From Mycolicibacterium sp. (GTDB lineage Bacteria > Actinomycetota > Actinomycetes > Mycobacteriales > Mycobacteriaceae), in contig NZ_JAEMTA010000009.1 of assembly GCF_016462545.1 (NCBI RefSeq), positions 57,740 to 121,739 on the forward strand: a stretch of DNA of 64,000 nt, given 5' to 3'. Below are positions 53,626 through 64,000 of this stretch, piece after piece (the first letter of the stretch is position 1; every line of letters begins with the position of its first letter). A program made the position numbers and the translations under genes. Below the pieces are notes generated by a model, which was not told the DNA's origin, did no database searches, and saw only the letters and a program-made list of their open reading frames with translations.

Positions 53626-54806
53626 TCGACGGCCACCCTCACGTCCGCCAGGTGCTCGGCCCGCTTGCCGCCCCTGAGCCAGAAGTAGGAGCCCGGCTTG
53701 CGTGCTTCCTTGGCCAGGAATGAGATCGTGCCCTTGCACACCGCTTCCTTGATCGACGCCGCGGGACGGCCGCCGACGTGGATGCGCGTGGCCCGGTCGT
53801 CCAGATGCGCCAACTGGATGACGCCGGCCCTGCGGCCGAGGCTGACGCACTGGCCGGTGAAGGCTTGGTTGACCGTCGCGGGTTCGGTGCCCGAGATTCG
53901 GCTGAGCACGGTGTTGGCGGCCTGCGCGCCGAGCGGGATTGCAGCCTGGCAGCTCATCCGCAGCGGCAGGTCCGACGGCGCGGACGCATCGCCGGCGGCC
54001 ACGATGTAGGGGTCGTCGACACTCGTCAGGGTCTCGTCGGTCAGCAGCCGCCCGATCGCGTCCGTGGCCAGGCCGCTGCGCGCCGCCAGGTCGGGTACGC
54101 CGAAGCCTGCCGTCCAGATGGTCACGACGGCAGGCAGTTCGCGGCCGTCGTCAAGCTGCACCGAGTCGCTGCGCACCTCGGTGACCTTGGCGCCGGTGCC
54201 CTCGACGATCGTCACGCCGAGTTTGCGCAGCCGCTTGGTCACCGAGCGGCGCGTGGACGGGCTGAAGTAGGGGCCGAGGACGTCGCCGCACACCAGGGTC
54301 ACGACCTGATCCTGCTCCGCCAGTTCGGCGGCGACCTCGATACCCGTCGGACCCGCTCCCACGACCACGACCGATGCGCTGGGATGGAGCTTGGCCATCG
54401 CGGCACGCAACGGCTCGGCGTGCTCCAATTCCGATATGGGGTAGGCGAATTCGGCCGCGCCGGGAACGGTCAACGCCGCGCCCGTGCTGCCGACGGCGTA
54501 GATCAGGTAGTCGTATCCGACGATGTCGCCCGACCCGAGGGTGACGATGCGCGCTCCCGCATCGATGAGGTCGGCGGTGTCGATCAGCAGGCGGACGTCG
54601 TCGGCGAGCACCTCTGCATAGTCGACGACCGCGTCGTCGGATCCGGTGATGAACTGGTGCAGCCGGATCCGTTCGACGAATTCAGGCCGTGGGTTGATCA
54701 GCGTGACGGCGACGTTGGGGTTGATCCGTAGATGGTTCGCGGCGAGCACGCCCGCGTACCCGCCTCCGATGACGACGACGTTGATGGGTTCGTTGTGAGT
54801 GGTCAT
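53622..54806 (-). CDS. NADH dehydrogenase-like FAD oxidoreductase
   Basis: A 394-residue pyridine-nucleotide-disulfide-type flavoprotein from the ATG at 54806. FAD motif VVVIGGGYAGVLAANHL, NAD motif VVVVGAGPTGIEVAAELAE and the C-terminal VAAGDASAPSDLPLRMSCQA are standard for Ndh/AIF-like enzymes; a membrane anchor helix is not obvious. It is upstream of and overlaps the ECF41 sigma gene, and a candidate ECF41 promoter precedes it, so it is the likely regulated partner. Electron acceptor unknown. Confidence 0.9.
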   Translation of the reverse strand: MTTHNEPINVVVIGGGYAGVLAANHLRINPNVAVTLINPRPEFVERIRLHQFITGSDDAVVDYAEVLADDVRLLIDTADLIDAGARIVTLGSGDIVGYDYLIYAVGSTGAALTVPGAAEFAYPISELEHAEPLRAAMAKLHPSASVVVVGAGPTGIEVAAELAEQDQVVTLVCGDVLGPYFSPSTRRSVTKRLRKLGVTIVEGTGAKVTEVRSDSVQLDDGRELPAVVTIWTAGFGVPDLAARSGLATDAIGRLLTDETLTSVDDPYIVAAGDASAPSDLPLRMSCQAAIPLGAQAANTVLSRISGTEPATVNQAFTGQCVSLGRRAGVIQLAHLDDRATRIHVGGRPAASIKEAVCKGTISFLAKEARKPGSYFWLRGGKRAEHLADVRVAVE

Positions 54807-54814
54807 GCCCTCGA

Positions 54815-54841
54815 GACACCTCCGACGGGGGAAGTGTGACA
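54815..54841 (-). promoter_or_regulatory. Candidate ECF41 promoter
   Basis: On the minus strand TGTCACA (54841-54835), 16 bp, then TGTC (54818-54815) resembles the ECF41 promoter (TGTCACA-N16-CGTC) with one mismatch in the -10. It lies just upstream of the FAD oxidoreductase ATG at 54806, consistent with autoregulation of the two-gene unit by the sigma factor it encodes. Confidence 0.4.
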
Positions 54842-54865
54842 CGACCCGGTCGAATGTGGCGTAAG

Positions 54866-56449
54866 TCACTCCACGTGGTAGCGGGGGAAGACTCCCTGGG
54901 GCTTCGGCAACGTGGTGCCCGGCGCGATCCGCGTTCCGATCGCCGCGAAATCCCGCTCTTCGGCGGGCTGGCCGAGCAGGTCGAGCAGCTTGGCCGCCGA
55001 GTCCGGCATCACCGGTTGGATGAGTAGTGCGGCGATGCGCACGACCTCCAGGGTCGTGTAGAGCACGCTGCCGAAGCGTTCCCGGTCAGCCGGGTCGTCG
55101 GACTTCCGCAGAACCCACGGTTCCTGCGCGGAGAAGTAGCGGTTGGCCGCGCCGAGCATCAGCCAGATCGCCTCCAGCGCGAGGTGCATGGCGGGAACCT
55201 CGAAGTGGGCGCGGACCTGGTCCAGGAGACCATCGGCATGCGCGAGCAGCGCGGCGTCCTCGTCGGTGACGGGGCCCGGGCTTGGCACGACGCCGTCGAG
55301 GTTCTTGTTCACCATCGACAGTGAGCGCTGCGCGAGGTTGCCCAGTTCGTTGGCCAGATCGGTGTTGATCCTGCCGATGATCGATTCCTCGCTGTAACTC
55401 CCGTCCTGGCCGAAGGGCACCTCGCGCAGTAGGAAGTAGCGCACCGCATCGACGCCGAACTCGTCGATCAACGCGATGGGGTCGACCACGTTGCCGACCG
55501 ACTTGCTCATCTTCTCGCCCCTGACGTTGATGAACCCGTGCGCGAAGACCCTTCGTGGCAGCTCCAGCCCGGCTGACATCAGGAACGCGGGCCAGTACAC
55601 CGCGTGGAAGCGGATGATGTCCTTGCCGATCATGTGGAGATCGGCGGGCCAATACTTGCGGAACGTCTCCGATTCGGTGTCGGGAAAGCCGACGCCGGTC
55701 AAATAGTTGGTGAGCGCGTCGACCCAGACGTACATCACGTGATCGGGATGGTCGGGCACCGGCACGCCCCAGTCGAACGTGGTGCGTGAGATCGAGAGGT
55801 CGCGGAGCCCGCCGGAGACGAAGCTGACGACCTCGTTGCGCCGGACCTCGGGCCCGATGAACTCGGGGTGCGCCTCGTAGTGCGCGAGGAGCCGCTCGGT
55901 GTACGACGACAGTCGGAAGAAGTACGTCTGTTCCTCGGTCCACGTGACCGGTGTGCCGGTTTCGATGGAGTACTTGATGCCGTCGGCTCGCTCCTCGAGC
56001 TCGTCATCGGCGAAGAAGCGCTCGTCGCGCACCGAATACCAGCCCGAGTACGAGTCCAGATAGATGTCGCCTGCGGCGTTCATCCGGTTCCAGATCTCGA
56101 CCGAGGCGGCGAAGTGGTCGGTATCGCTCGTCCGGATGAACCGGTCGAACGAGACGTCGAGCCGCTCTTGCACCGCCTGGAAGACGTCCGAGTTGCGCAG
56201 CGCCAGCTCCGTGGTCGGAATGCCTTCCTTCTCCGCCGTCTGTGCCATCTTCAGTCCGTGTACGTCGGTGCCGGTGAGGAACCTGACGTCGAAGCCGTCG
56301 AGCCGCTTGAACCGCGCGATCGCGTCGGTGGCGGTCTTCTCGTAGGCATGTCCGATGTGCGGCGCACCATTGGGATAGTCGATGGCGGTGGTGATGTAGT
56401 ACCCGGGGGTGCGCGTCCCCGCGCCGGGGGATGTGTACGGCTCTTTCAT
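54866..56449 (-). CDS. metG: Methionyl-tRNA synthetase
   Basis: A 527-residue class I synthetase. HIGH-type motif [11 protein letters not shown] near residue 29, catalytic-loop motif [11 protein letters not shown] near 306, and the [14 protein letters not shown] segment are intact. The zinc knuckle and C-terminal tRNA-binding extension are short, as in the mycobacterial enzyme (Rv1007c). ATG at 56449. It is divergent from tatD, 24 bp apart. Confidence 0.97.
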   Translation of the reverse strand: MKEPYTSPGAGTRTPGYYITTAIDYPNGAPHIGHAYEKTATDAIARFKRLDGFDVRFLTGTDVHGLKMAQTAEKEGIPTTELALRNSDVFQAVQERLDVSFDRFIRTSDTDHFAASVEIWNRMNAAGDIYLDSYSGWYSVRDERFFADDELEERADGIKYSIETGTPVTWTEEQTYFFRLSSYTERLLAHYEAHPEFIGPEVRRNEVVSFVSGGLRDLSISRTTFDWGVPVPDHPDHVMYVWVDALTNYLTGVGFPDTESETFRKYWPADLHMIGKDIIRFHAVYWPAFLMSAGLELPRRVFAHGFINVRGEKMSKSVGNVVDPIALIDEFGVDAVRYFLLREVPFGQDGSYSEESIIGRINTDLANELGNLAQRSLSMVNKNLDGVVPSPGPVTDEDAALLAHADGLLDQVRAHFEVPAMHLALEAIWLMLGAANRYFSAQEPWVLRKSDDPADRERFGSVLYTTLEVVRIAALLIQPVMPDSAAKLLDLLGQPAEERDFAAIGTRIAPGTTLPKPQGVFPRYHVE

Positions 56450-56473
56450 GAGGCCTTCACCTTATTGTGTGGT

Positions 56474-57307
56474 GTGAGTTCTAGACGCGAGCCGCCGCCC
56501 GCTCCCGAGCCGCTGGCACCTCTGATCGATGCCCATACTCACCTCGACGCGTGCGGCGCAGCCGGCGCCGACGACGTGCACGCGATCCTCGACCGGGCCG
56601 AGGCGGTCGGGGTGACGGCCGTCGTGACGATCGCCGACGATCTCGAGTCCGCCCGCTGGGCCACCCGCGCCGCGGACTGGGATCCGCGCGTCTACGCCGC
56701 GGTGGCCCTGCACCCGACGCGTGCCAACTCCCTCGACGACGCCGCCATGGCCGAGATCGAACGGCTGGCCGCCCATCCGCGCGTCGTCGCGATCGGCGAG
56801 ACGGGTATGGATCTCTACTGGCCTGGCAAGCTCGAGGGATGTGCCGAGCCCGCGCGGCAGCGCGAGGCATTCGCGTGGCACATCGACCTCGCCAAGCGCA
56901 CGGGCAAGCCGCTGATGATTCACAACCGCGACGCCGACGCCGACGTCCTCGACGTGTTAGCCGGAGAGGGAGCACCCGAGAAGGTCATCTTTCACTGCTT
57001 CTCGTCGGGACCGGACATGGCGCGGGTCTGCGTCGAGGCCGGGTGGTTGTTGAGCCTGTCGGGCACCGTCAGTTTCCGCAATGCGCACGACCTGCGGGAG
57101 GCGGCGGCGCTGATTCCGCCAGGACAGCTTCTGGTCGAAACCGACGCGCCCTTCCTAACCCCTCATCCGTTCCGGGGGGCACCGAATGAGTCGTACTGCC
57201 TGCCGTACACCGTGCGGGCGTTGGCCGAGGTGGTGGATCGGCCGGCCGTGGACATCGCCCACGAGACGACCGAAAACGCCTTCCGGACCTACGGATTCCG
57301 CAGCTGA
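56474..57307 (+). CDS. tatD: TatD-family metal-dependent DNase/hydrolase
   Basis: A 277-residue TIM-barrel hydrolase from the GTG at 56474. Metal-binding motifs: LIDAHTHLDAC, the Glu in VAIGETGMDLYWP, KPLMIHNRDADADV, FHCFSSG and ETDAPFLTPHPFRG. TatD proteins are 3-prime to 5-prime DNases implicated in repair and turnover. Same position as Rv1008, just before rpfB. The frame extending to 55868 is antisense to metG. Confidence 0.94.
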   Translation: MSSRREPPPAPEPLAPLIDAHTHLDACGAAGADDVHAILDRAEAVGVTAVVTIADDLESARWATRAADWDPRVYAAVALHPTRANSLDDAAMAEIERLAAHPRVVAIGETGMDLYWPGKLEGCAEPARQREAFAWHIDLAKRTGKPLMIHNRDADADVLDVLAGEGAPEKVIFHCFSSGPDMARVCVEAGWLLSLSGTVSFRNAHDLREAAALIPPGQLLVETDAPFLTPHPFRGAPNESYCLPYTVRALAEVVDRPAVDIAHETTENAFRTYGFRS

Positions 57308-59429
<2,122 letters not shown>

Positions 59430-59433
<4 letters not shown>

Positions 59434-59468
59434 GCGACCAGCGCTCAGCCCACGCGGACGCCCGCGTG
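59430..59468. terminator. Two tandem hairpins between convergent ksgA and permease genes
   Basis: CTGAGCG (59430-59436) pairs with CGCTCAG (59442-59448), and CACGCGG (59451-59457) pairs with CCGCGTG (59462-59468). Both are perfect 7-bp stems with 4-5-nt loops in the 37-bp space between two convergent stops, so a two-way terminator is likely. Confidence 0.6.
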
Positions 59469-59470
59469 TC

Positions 59471-60997
59471 CTAGCTCTCGTCGTCCTTCTGGGTCCTCTT
59501 GGCTGCTTCGCGGGCATCCTTGGCGACGAATTCGTCCTGCAGCGGCGTCTCCGCGTAGACGGGGTAGTTACCCGTGATCCCGACGCGCTCCTCGGCGACC
59601 GCCATCACTCGGCCGCGGACGGCGTACCAGCCGCCGACCAGCGCGGGAACGATGATGACCAACGCGATGCCGTTCCAGTAGTTCTCGATGCACATCAGCA
59701 CGGTGACGGCCAAGAGGAACGCCAGGGTGGCGTAACTCGTGTACGGCGTGCCGAAGAGGCGGAACGACGGGCGCTCGAGGATGCCCTTCTGCGACCAGCG
59801 GTACATCTGGATCTGGCAGATCACGATGGTCGCCCACGACGCGATGATGCCCAGCGCCGAGAGGTCCAAGGCGATGTTGAACGCCTCGGCAGGCACCACC
59901 AGGTTGAGGAAGACGCCGACGACGGTGAAGCACGCCGTCAGCGCGATACCCGCCCACGGCACCCCGCGACTGGACATCTTCGAGGTGAACTTCGGCGCGC
60001 TGCCGTTCATCGACATCGATCGCAGGATGCGCCCGGTCGAATACAACCCGGCGTTGAGGCTCGACAGGGCCGCCGTCAGCACGACGAAGTTCATGATGCT
60101 GCCCGCTCCCTCGACCCCGATGCTGGAGAAGAAGGTCACGAACGGGCTGGTGCCCGCCTTGTACGCGGTGAAGGGCAGCAAGAGTGCCAGCAAGATCAGC
60201 GAACCGACGTAGAACACCGCGATCCGGAAGATCACCGAGTTGATGGCCTTCGGCATGATCTTGGCCGGGTTCTCGGTCTCGCCCGCGGCCGTCCCGACCA
60301 ACTCGACTGCGGCATAGGCGAAGATCACGCCGGAGGTGATGACGACGAGTGCCAACACACCGTTGGGTAGAAGACCGCCGTTGTCGGTGATCACCGATGG
60401 TCCGGTGGCGGCGCCCTCGACCTTGAACCGCCCGGCCAGGAAGACGATGCCGACTACCAGGAAGGTCACCAGCGCGACCACCTTGATCAGTGCGGCCCAG
60501 AACTCCATCTCACCGAACCACTTGACCGAGATCATGTTGATGGTCAACACGATCACCAGCGCGATGAGCGCGATCAGCCATTGCGGTACGGCCTCGAAGG
60601 TGCCCCAGTAGTGCATGTAGAGCGCGATGGCCGTCACGTCGACAATCGACGTACAGGCCCAGTTGAAGAAGTACATCCAGCCGGCGACGTAAGCGGCCTT
60701 CTCCCCGAGGAATTCGCGGGCATAGGACACGAAGGAACCCGATGACGGGCGGTGCAGCACCAGTTCGCCAAGGGCGCGCAGGATGAAGAAGACGAAGACA
60801 CCGCAGATCGCGTAGACGATGAAGAGGCCTGGTCCGGCGCTGGCCAGGCGGCCGCCGGCACCCATGAACAAGCCCGTGCCGATGGCGCCACCGATGGCGA
60901 TCATCTGTACCTGCCGGGGTTTCAACCCCTTCTCATAGCCTTCTTCTTCGTGGGCCAGCGCTGAATTGTCGTATCCCGCCGGGGATTCCGTAGTCAT
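59471..60997 (-). CDS. Amino acid permease, AnsP-like (APC superfamily)
   Basis: A 508-residue permease with 12 spans. The N-terminal motif [20 protein letters not shown] and the [20 protein letters not shown] and [19 protein letters not shown] blocks match the mycobacterial L-asparagine permeases AnsP1/AnsP2, so import of asparagine or a related neutral amino acid by proton symport is likely. In M. tuberculosis ksgA and ispE are neighbours; here this gene and a kinase separate them. Confidence 0.9.
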   Translation of the reverse strand: MTTESPAGYDNSALAHEEEGYEKGLKPRQVQMIAIGGAIGTGLFMGAGGRLASAGPGLFIVYAICGVFVFFILRALGELVLHRPSSGSFVSYAREFLGEKAAYVAGWMYFFNWACTSIVDVTAIALYMHYWGTFEAVPQWLIALIALVIVLTINMISVKWFGEMEFWAALIKVVALVTFLVVGIVFLAGRFKVEGAATGPSVITDNGGLLPNGVLALVVITSGVIFAYAAVELVGTAAGETENPAKIMPKAINSVIFRIAVFYVGSLILLALLLPFTAYKAGTSPFVTFFSSIGVEGAGSIMNFVVLTAALSSLNAGLYSTGRILRSMSMNGSAPKFTSKMSSRGVPWAGIALTACFTVVGVFLNLVVPAEAFNIALDLSALGIIASWATIVICQIQMYRWSQKGILERPSFRLFGTPYTSYATLAFLLAVTVLMCIENYWNGIALVIIVPALVGGWYAVRGRVMAVAEERVGITGNYPVYAETPLQDEFVAKDAREAAKRTQKDDES

Positions 60998-61085
60998 TTA
61001 TCGAAGTTAGCCGTCAACGCCCCGCGGTGCCGCGCGATCGGTAAACGTTGAGTTAAGTAAACATGTTGCCGGGGTTGGGGTTTCT

Positions 61086-61889
61086 TCACCCGATCGCGCG
61101 CACGACCAGCGAAATGAACTCCGAGCAGGACTGATACCGGAGCTCGGGCGTCTTGGCCATCGCCTTGGCCAGAATCGAGTCGAAGGCCCGAGGCATCCAG
61201 TCGTAGCGTCGGGAGTACTTCGGAACGGGGCTGTTCAGATGCGCGCTGACCAAGGCGATCGAGGTGAGCGCAGTGAACGGCGGTGAACCCGTCAGCAGTT
61301 CGACCGTCGTGCAGGCGAGGGCGTACTCGTCGGAGGACGCCGTGGGTGCGTGGCCGTGCAGGACCTCCGGAGCCACGTACGGCAAGGATCCCTCGACGTG
61401 CGTCGGTCGCCGCGCTACCGCGTCGGTGACCGCCCTGGCAATGCCGAAGTCGGTGAGGATGGCGCCGCCGCGGGAAAACGGCTCGCAGACAAGGATGTTC
61501 GCCGGTTTGACGTCGCAGTGCACGATGCCCAGCCGGTGGGCGTGGTCGAGCGCGCCCGCGATCTGGGAGAGGGCAGTGAGCCGATCAGCCCGGGAGGTCA
61601 GACCGAGCACCGTCCCGCCGGCGACGAATTGCATGGCCAGCCAGCCGGGGCCGCACTCGTACATGGTGACCACGTGGGGGTGGGCGGTCCGCCTCGCGAA
61701 CTCGAATTCGCGGAGCAGTCGGGTCAAGTTGCCCGGATCGTGGTGCGTGTCGTCGAGCACCTTCAGTGCCACCGCCTGATCCGGTGTGGCGGCGTGGTGC
61801 GCCCGATAGACCGTCGCGGAACCGCCGTGGCCGACGACACCGTCGACCACGTAGTCCTCGAAGGCGTCCATCGGTGCCAGCATCCCCAC
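61086..61889 (-). CDS. Soluble serine/threonine protein kinase, non-RD type
   Basis: A 267-residue protein that is only a kinase domain, with no membrane span or extra domain. Glycine loop GHGGSATVYRA, Lys43, catalytic loop [10 protein letters not shown] (Asp126) and DFG (147-149). Cys replaces the Arg before the catalytic Asp, so it is a non-RD kinase and may not need activation-loop phosphorylation. ATG at 61871 is an alternative start. It lies 88 bp upstream of the permease on the same strand and may regulate it or a distant partner. Confidence 0.88.
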   Translation of the reverse strand: MGMLAPMDAFEDYVVDGVVGHGGSATVYRAHHAATPDQAVALKVLDDTHHDPGNLTRLLREFEFARRTAHPHVVTMYECGPGWLAMQFVAGGTVLGLTSRADRLTALSQIAGALDHAHRLGIVHCDVKPANILVCEPFSRGGAILTDFGIARAVTDAVARRPTHVEGSLPYVAPEVLHGHAPTASSDEYALACTTVELLTGSPPFTALTSIALVSAHLNSPVPKYSRRYDWMPRAFDSILAKAMAKTPELRYQSCSEFISLVVRAIG

Positions 61890-61943
61890 AGATTAGGCTC
61901 GGTCAGCGCGTCGCACTGGGCCCTAGCGAGGCCGCAGTGATCC

Positions 61944-61973
61944 TTGACACATCTTTCGAGCAAACACTAGCGT
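61944..61973 (+). promoter_or_regulatory. Housekeeping-type promoter for ispE
   Basis: TTGACA (61944-61949), 18 bp, then TAGCGT (61968-61973) fits the mycobacterial SigA pattern (TTGACA, TAnnnT). It faces ispE, which here cannot be read from the rpfB-ksgA transcript because a convergent gene intervenes. Confidence 0.5.
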
Positions 61974-62077
61974 GGGTCCCTTAGGACATCCGCGCGTTGG
62001 TTGCGAGCGGCGGGATCATCGAGGGGTATCTCACCACTTCCGTACGCGCCGTCTCGGTGCGACGTTAGTGTCGTTGC

Positions 62078-63052
62078 GTGCCTCAGTCCGACACTGCCGC
62101 CGAGTGGGTATCGACTGGGTCCGTCACGGTCCGCGTGCCGGGCAAAGTCAATCTGTACCTCGGCGTGGGTGACCTGCGCGATGACGGCTATCACGAACTC
62201 ACCACGGTGTTCCACGCCGTCTCGCTCTTCGACGAGGTCACCGTGCGCAATGCCGACGTGTTGTCGCTTGAGGTGTCGGGGGAGGGCTTCGGCGAGGACG
62301 AGGCGTCGCTCCCGTTGGATCATCGCAACCTGGCGTGGCGGGCTGCGGAGTTGATGGCCGAGCACGTCGGCCGGGCCCCGGACGTTGCGATCTCACTGGA
62401 GAAATCCATTCCGGTGGCGGGGGGCATGGCGGGCGGCAGTGCCGACGCAGCGGCCGTGCTGGTGGCCATGAACACACTGTGGGAGCTCGGGGTGCCGCGT
62501 CGCGATCTGCACGCGTTGGGTGCCGAACTCGGCAGCGACGTCCCGTTCGCGCTGCACGGCGGCACCGCCCTGGGTACGGGGCGCGGTGAGCAACTGGCAA
62601 CGGTGTTGTCCCGCAATACCTTTCACTGGCTGCTGGCCTTCGCGAACAGTGGACTCTCGACGCCGACGGTGTTCGGTGAGATCGACCGGCTGCGAGCGGA
62701 CTCGTCGAGGGAACAACCGTCGCGGCTCGAGGATCCGGAGCCGCTGCTCGCCGCGCTGGCGTCGGGGGATCCGCACGAGCTGGCGCCACTGCTGGGCAAC
62801 GACCTGCAGCCGGCGGCCCTGAGCCTCGACGCCGGGTTGCGACGGACGTTGCGCGCGGGTGTCGACGCCGGGGCGTTGGCAGGCATCGTGTCCGGTTCGG
62901 GGCCGACCTGCGCGTTCCTGTGTGCGTCGGCCGCCGCCGCGGTCGACGTGGGCGTGCAGTTGGCCGGGGCCGGCGTGTGTCGGACGGTTCGGGCGGCCAG
63001 CGGTCCGGTGCACGGCGCCCGCGTCGTTCCTTCACCTTCTCGCACGGTGTGA
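62078..63052 (+). CDS. ispE: 4-diphosphocytidyl-2-C-methyl-D-erythritol kinase
   Basis: A 324-residue GHMP kinase of the MEP isoprenoid pathway. N-terminal [20 protein letters not shown], the ATP loop [18 protein letters not shown] and the C-terminal [13 protein letters not shown] are intact. GTG start at 62078. It equals Rv1011. It is separated from ksgA by two leftward genes and has its own promoter-like sequence at 61944-61973. Confidence 0.96.
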   Translation: MPQSDTAAEWVSTGSVTVRVPGKVNLYLGVGDLRDDGYHELTTVFHAVSLFDEVTVRNADVLSLEVSGEGFGEDEASLPLDHRNLAWRAAELMAEHVGRAPDVAISLEKSIPVAGGMAGGSADAAAVLVAMNTLWELGVPRRDLHALGAELGSDVPFALHGGTALGTGRGEQLATVLSRNTFHWLLAFANSGLSTPTVFGEIDRLRADSSREQPSRLEDPEPLLAALASGDPHELAPLLGNDLQPAALSLDAGLRRTLRAGVDAGALAGIVSGSGPTCAFLCASAAAAVDVGVQLAGAGVCRTVRAASGPVHGARVVPSPSRTV

Positions 63053-63087
63053 CGCGCACCTCAATACGCGGTAAGGTTTGGCAGTTA

Positions 63088-63104
63088 CTTAAGAGTCTCT
63101 TAAG
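63088..63104. promoter_or_regulatory. AT-rich perfect dyad in the ispE-pks16 spacer
   Basis: CTTAAGAGTCTCTTAAG has perfect 7-bp arms around GTC, in a 299-bp spacer of an otherwise GC-rich genome. No U tract follows, so it looks more like an operator for pks16 than a terminator for ispE. The spacer also has a small hairpin (AGGAGCC/GGCTCCT, 63313-63333) just before the pks16 ribosome site; nothing else was seen. Confidence 0.5.
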
Positions 63105-63351
63105 ATGATCGACGGTGAAAACTAGCGGTTTCGAGTTCGGCGCGACGACTTCCCCCGCCGGGGCCTTCGGTGGGCGATCGAGCAGCGGCGGGACCGCGTG
63201 CCGCGCTACCTCTGCAACACCCGTTTCGAGACTAAACCGCACCCCAATCGTGTGCGCGTCCCAGGCGGTACGCACGCGCGAACAGGTGGAACATGGAACA
63301 GCGCGCGTCGGCACAGGAGCCGACGCCGGGCTCCTCAGACCCAGGAGGTTG

Positions 63352-64000
63352 TCGTGAGCAGGTTTACCGAGAAGATGTACCGCAACGCGGCGACCGTCAC
63401 CACCGGCATGGTCACCGGTGAGCCGCACGAGCCGGTGCGCCACACCTGGGGTGAAGTGCACGAGCGGGCGCGCCGGATCGCAGGCGGCCTGGCGGCTGCC
63501 GGCGTGGGTCCCGGCGACGCGGTGGGCGTGCTGGCCGGCTTCCCGGTGGAGATCGCTCCGACGGCTCAGGCCCTGTGGATGCGCGGCGCCAGCCTCACGA
63601 TGCTGCACCAGCCGACGCCGCGCACCGACCTCGTCGTATGGGCCGAGGACACGATGAACGTGATCGGGATGATCGAGGCCACGGCCGTCATCGTCTCGGA
63701 GCCGTTCCTCGTCGCGATCCCGGTGCTGGAGGAGAAGGGCATCAAGGTCCTCAAGATCGGCGAACTGCTGCAGGCCGAGCCGATCGATCCCGTCGACACC
63801 GACGAGGACGACCTCGCGTTGATGCAGTTGACCTCCGGGTCCACCGGGTCGCCGAAGGCCGTCCAGATCACCCACCGCAACATCTACTCCAACGCCGAGG
63901 CGATGTTCATCGGCGCTCAGTACGACGTCACCAAGGACGTCATGGTCAGCTGGCTGCCCTGCTTCCACGACATGGGCATGGTCGGCTTCCTCACCATCCC
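63352..64000 (+). CDS. pks16: Acyl-AMP/acyl-CoA ligase Pks16, N-terminal part (cut by window edge)
   Basis: A GTG at 63352 with AGGAGG 5 nt upstream opens a frame to the window edge (216 codons). The reading ([20 protein letters not shown], then [20 protein letters not shown]) is almost that of M. tuberculosis Rv1013, an adenylate-forming ligase. The AMP-binding P-loop [19 protein letters not shown] is complete, followed by [15 protein letters not shown], a motif of fatty acyl-AMP and acyl-CoA ligases. Despite its name it has no polyketide synthase domain. Same neighbour (ispE) as in M. tuberculosis. Confidence 0.93.

Noticed and set aside
63115..63357. 80-residue ORF between ispE and pks16
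   Set aside because: It has mixed, low-complexity composition, no family match and overlaps the pks16 ribosome site and start.

Overview
The window is high-GC actinobacterial DNA, almost certainly a rapidly growing Mycobacterium (Mycolicibacterium). Evidence: the right third (about 40.1-64 kb) carries mycobacterial genes in the order found at M. tuberculosis Rv0998-Rv1013 (pat, arcA, pmt, rsmI, pabB, metG, tatD, rpfB, ksgA/rsmA, ispE, pks16); there are mycobacterial lipoprotein families (LpqN, DUF5642), a wax ester synthase, an intact long isocitrate lyase 2, GTG/TTG starts and many 4-bp gene overlaps. No rRNA, tRNA, CRISPR array or insertion sequence was seen.

Layout. 1-7.5 kb: start of a succinate-semialdehyde dehydrogenase, an aldo-keto reductase with a 46-residue membrane ORF just upstream, isocitrate lyase 2, a YkcB-type membrane glycosyltransferase and a membrane Ser/Thr kinase. 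7.5-15.8 kb: a tightly overlapped leftward histidine-utilisation operon (hutH-hutU-M20 amidohydrolase-hutF-hutI-SDR-SRPBCC) with no HutG-type gene. 15.9-24.3 kb: a flavin monooxygenase, a decayed amidohydrolase pseudogene, a GH16 glucanase, small secreted proteins, MarR and TetR regulators, and a ketoacyl-synthase-like protein that has lost its catalytic Cys and one His, convergent with a wax ester synthase/DGAT.

24.3-32.4 kb is a signalling island for a partner-switching (SigF/SigB-type) stress response: response regulator, CHASE3 histidine kinase, receiver-PP2C phosphatase, STAS antagonist, a PAS-GAF-PP2C-HATPase fusion, and an RsbP-RsbQ pair. No sigma gene lies in it, but SigF-like promoters are visible nearby, the best at 39570-39594. 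32.5-35.9 kb has a DUF2945 protein, topoisomerase IB, a HAD phosphatase, an MscS channel and a small lipoprotein.

35.9-39.0 kb is a four-gene translationally coupled cassette (GT2 glycosyltransferase, short acyl-CoA dehydrogenase, PIG-L deacetylase, NodS-like methyltransferase), the best candidate here for an undescribed biosynthetic system. The rest is the Rv0998-Rv1013-like region, with local novelties: a 32-bp tandem duplication between pat and a shikimate-dehydrogenase-like gene, a SoxR gene with its operator beside arcA, a 25-bp perfect inverted repeat ending inside a DUF559 gene, an ECF41 sigma factor with an FAD oxidoreductase, a CTG-type start for ksgA, and a permease plus a soluble non-RD kinase inserted between ksgA and ispE.
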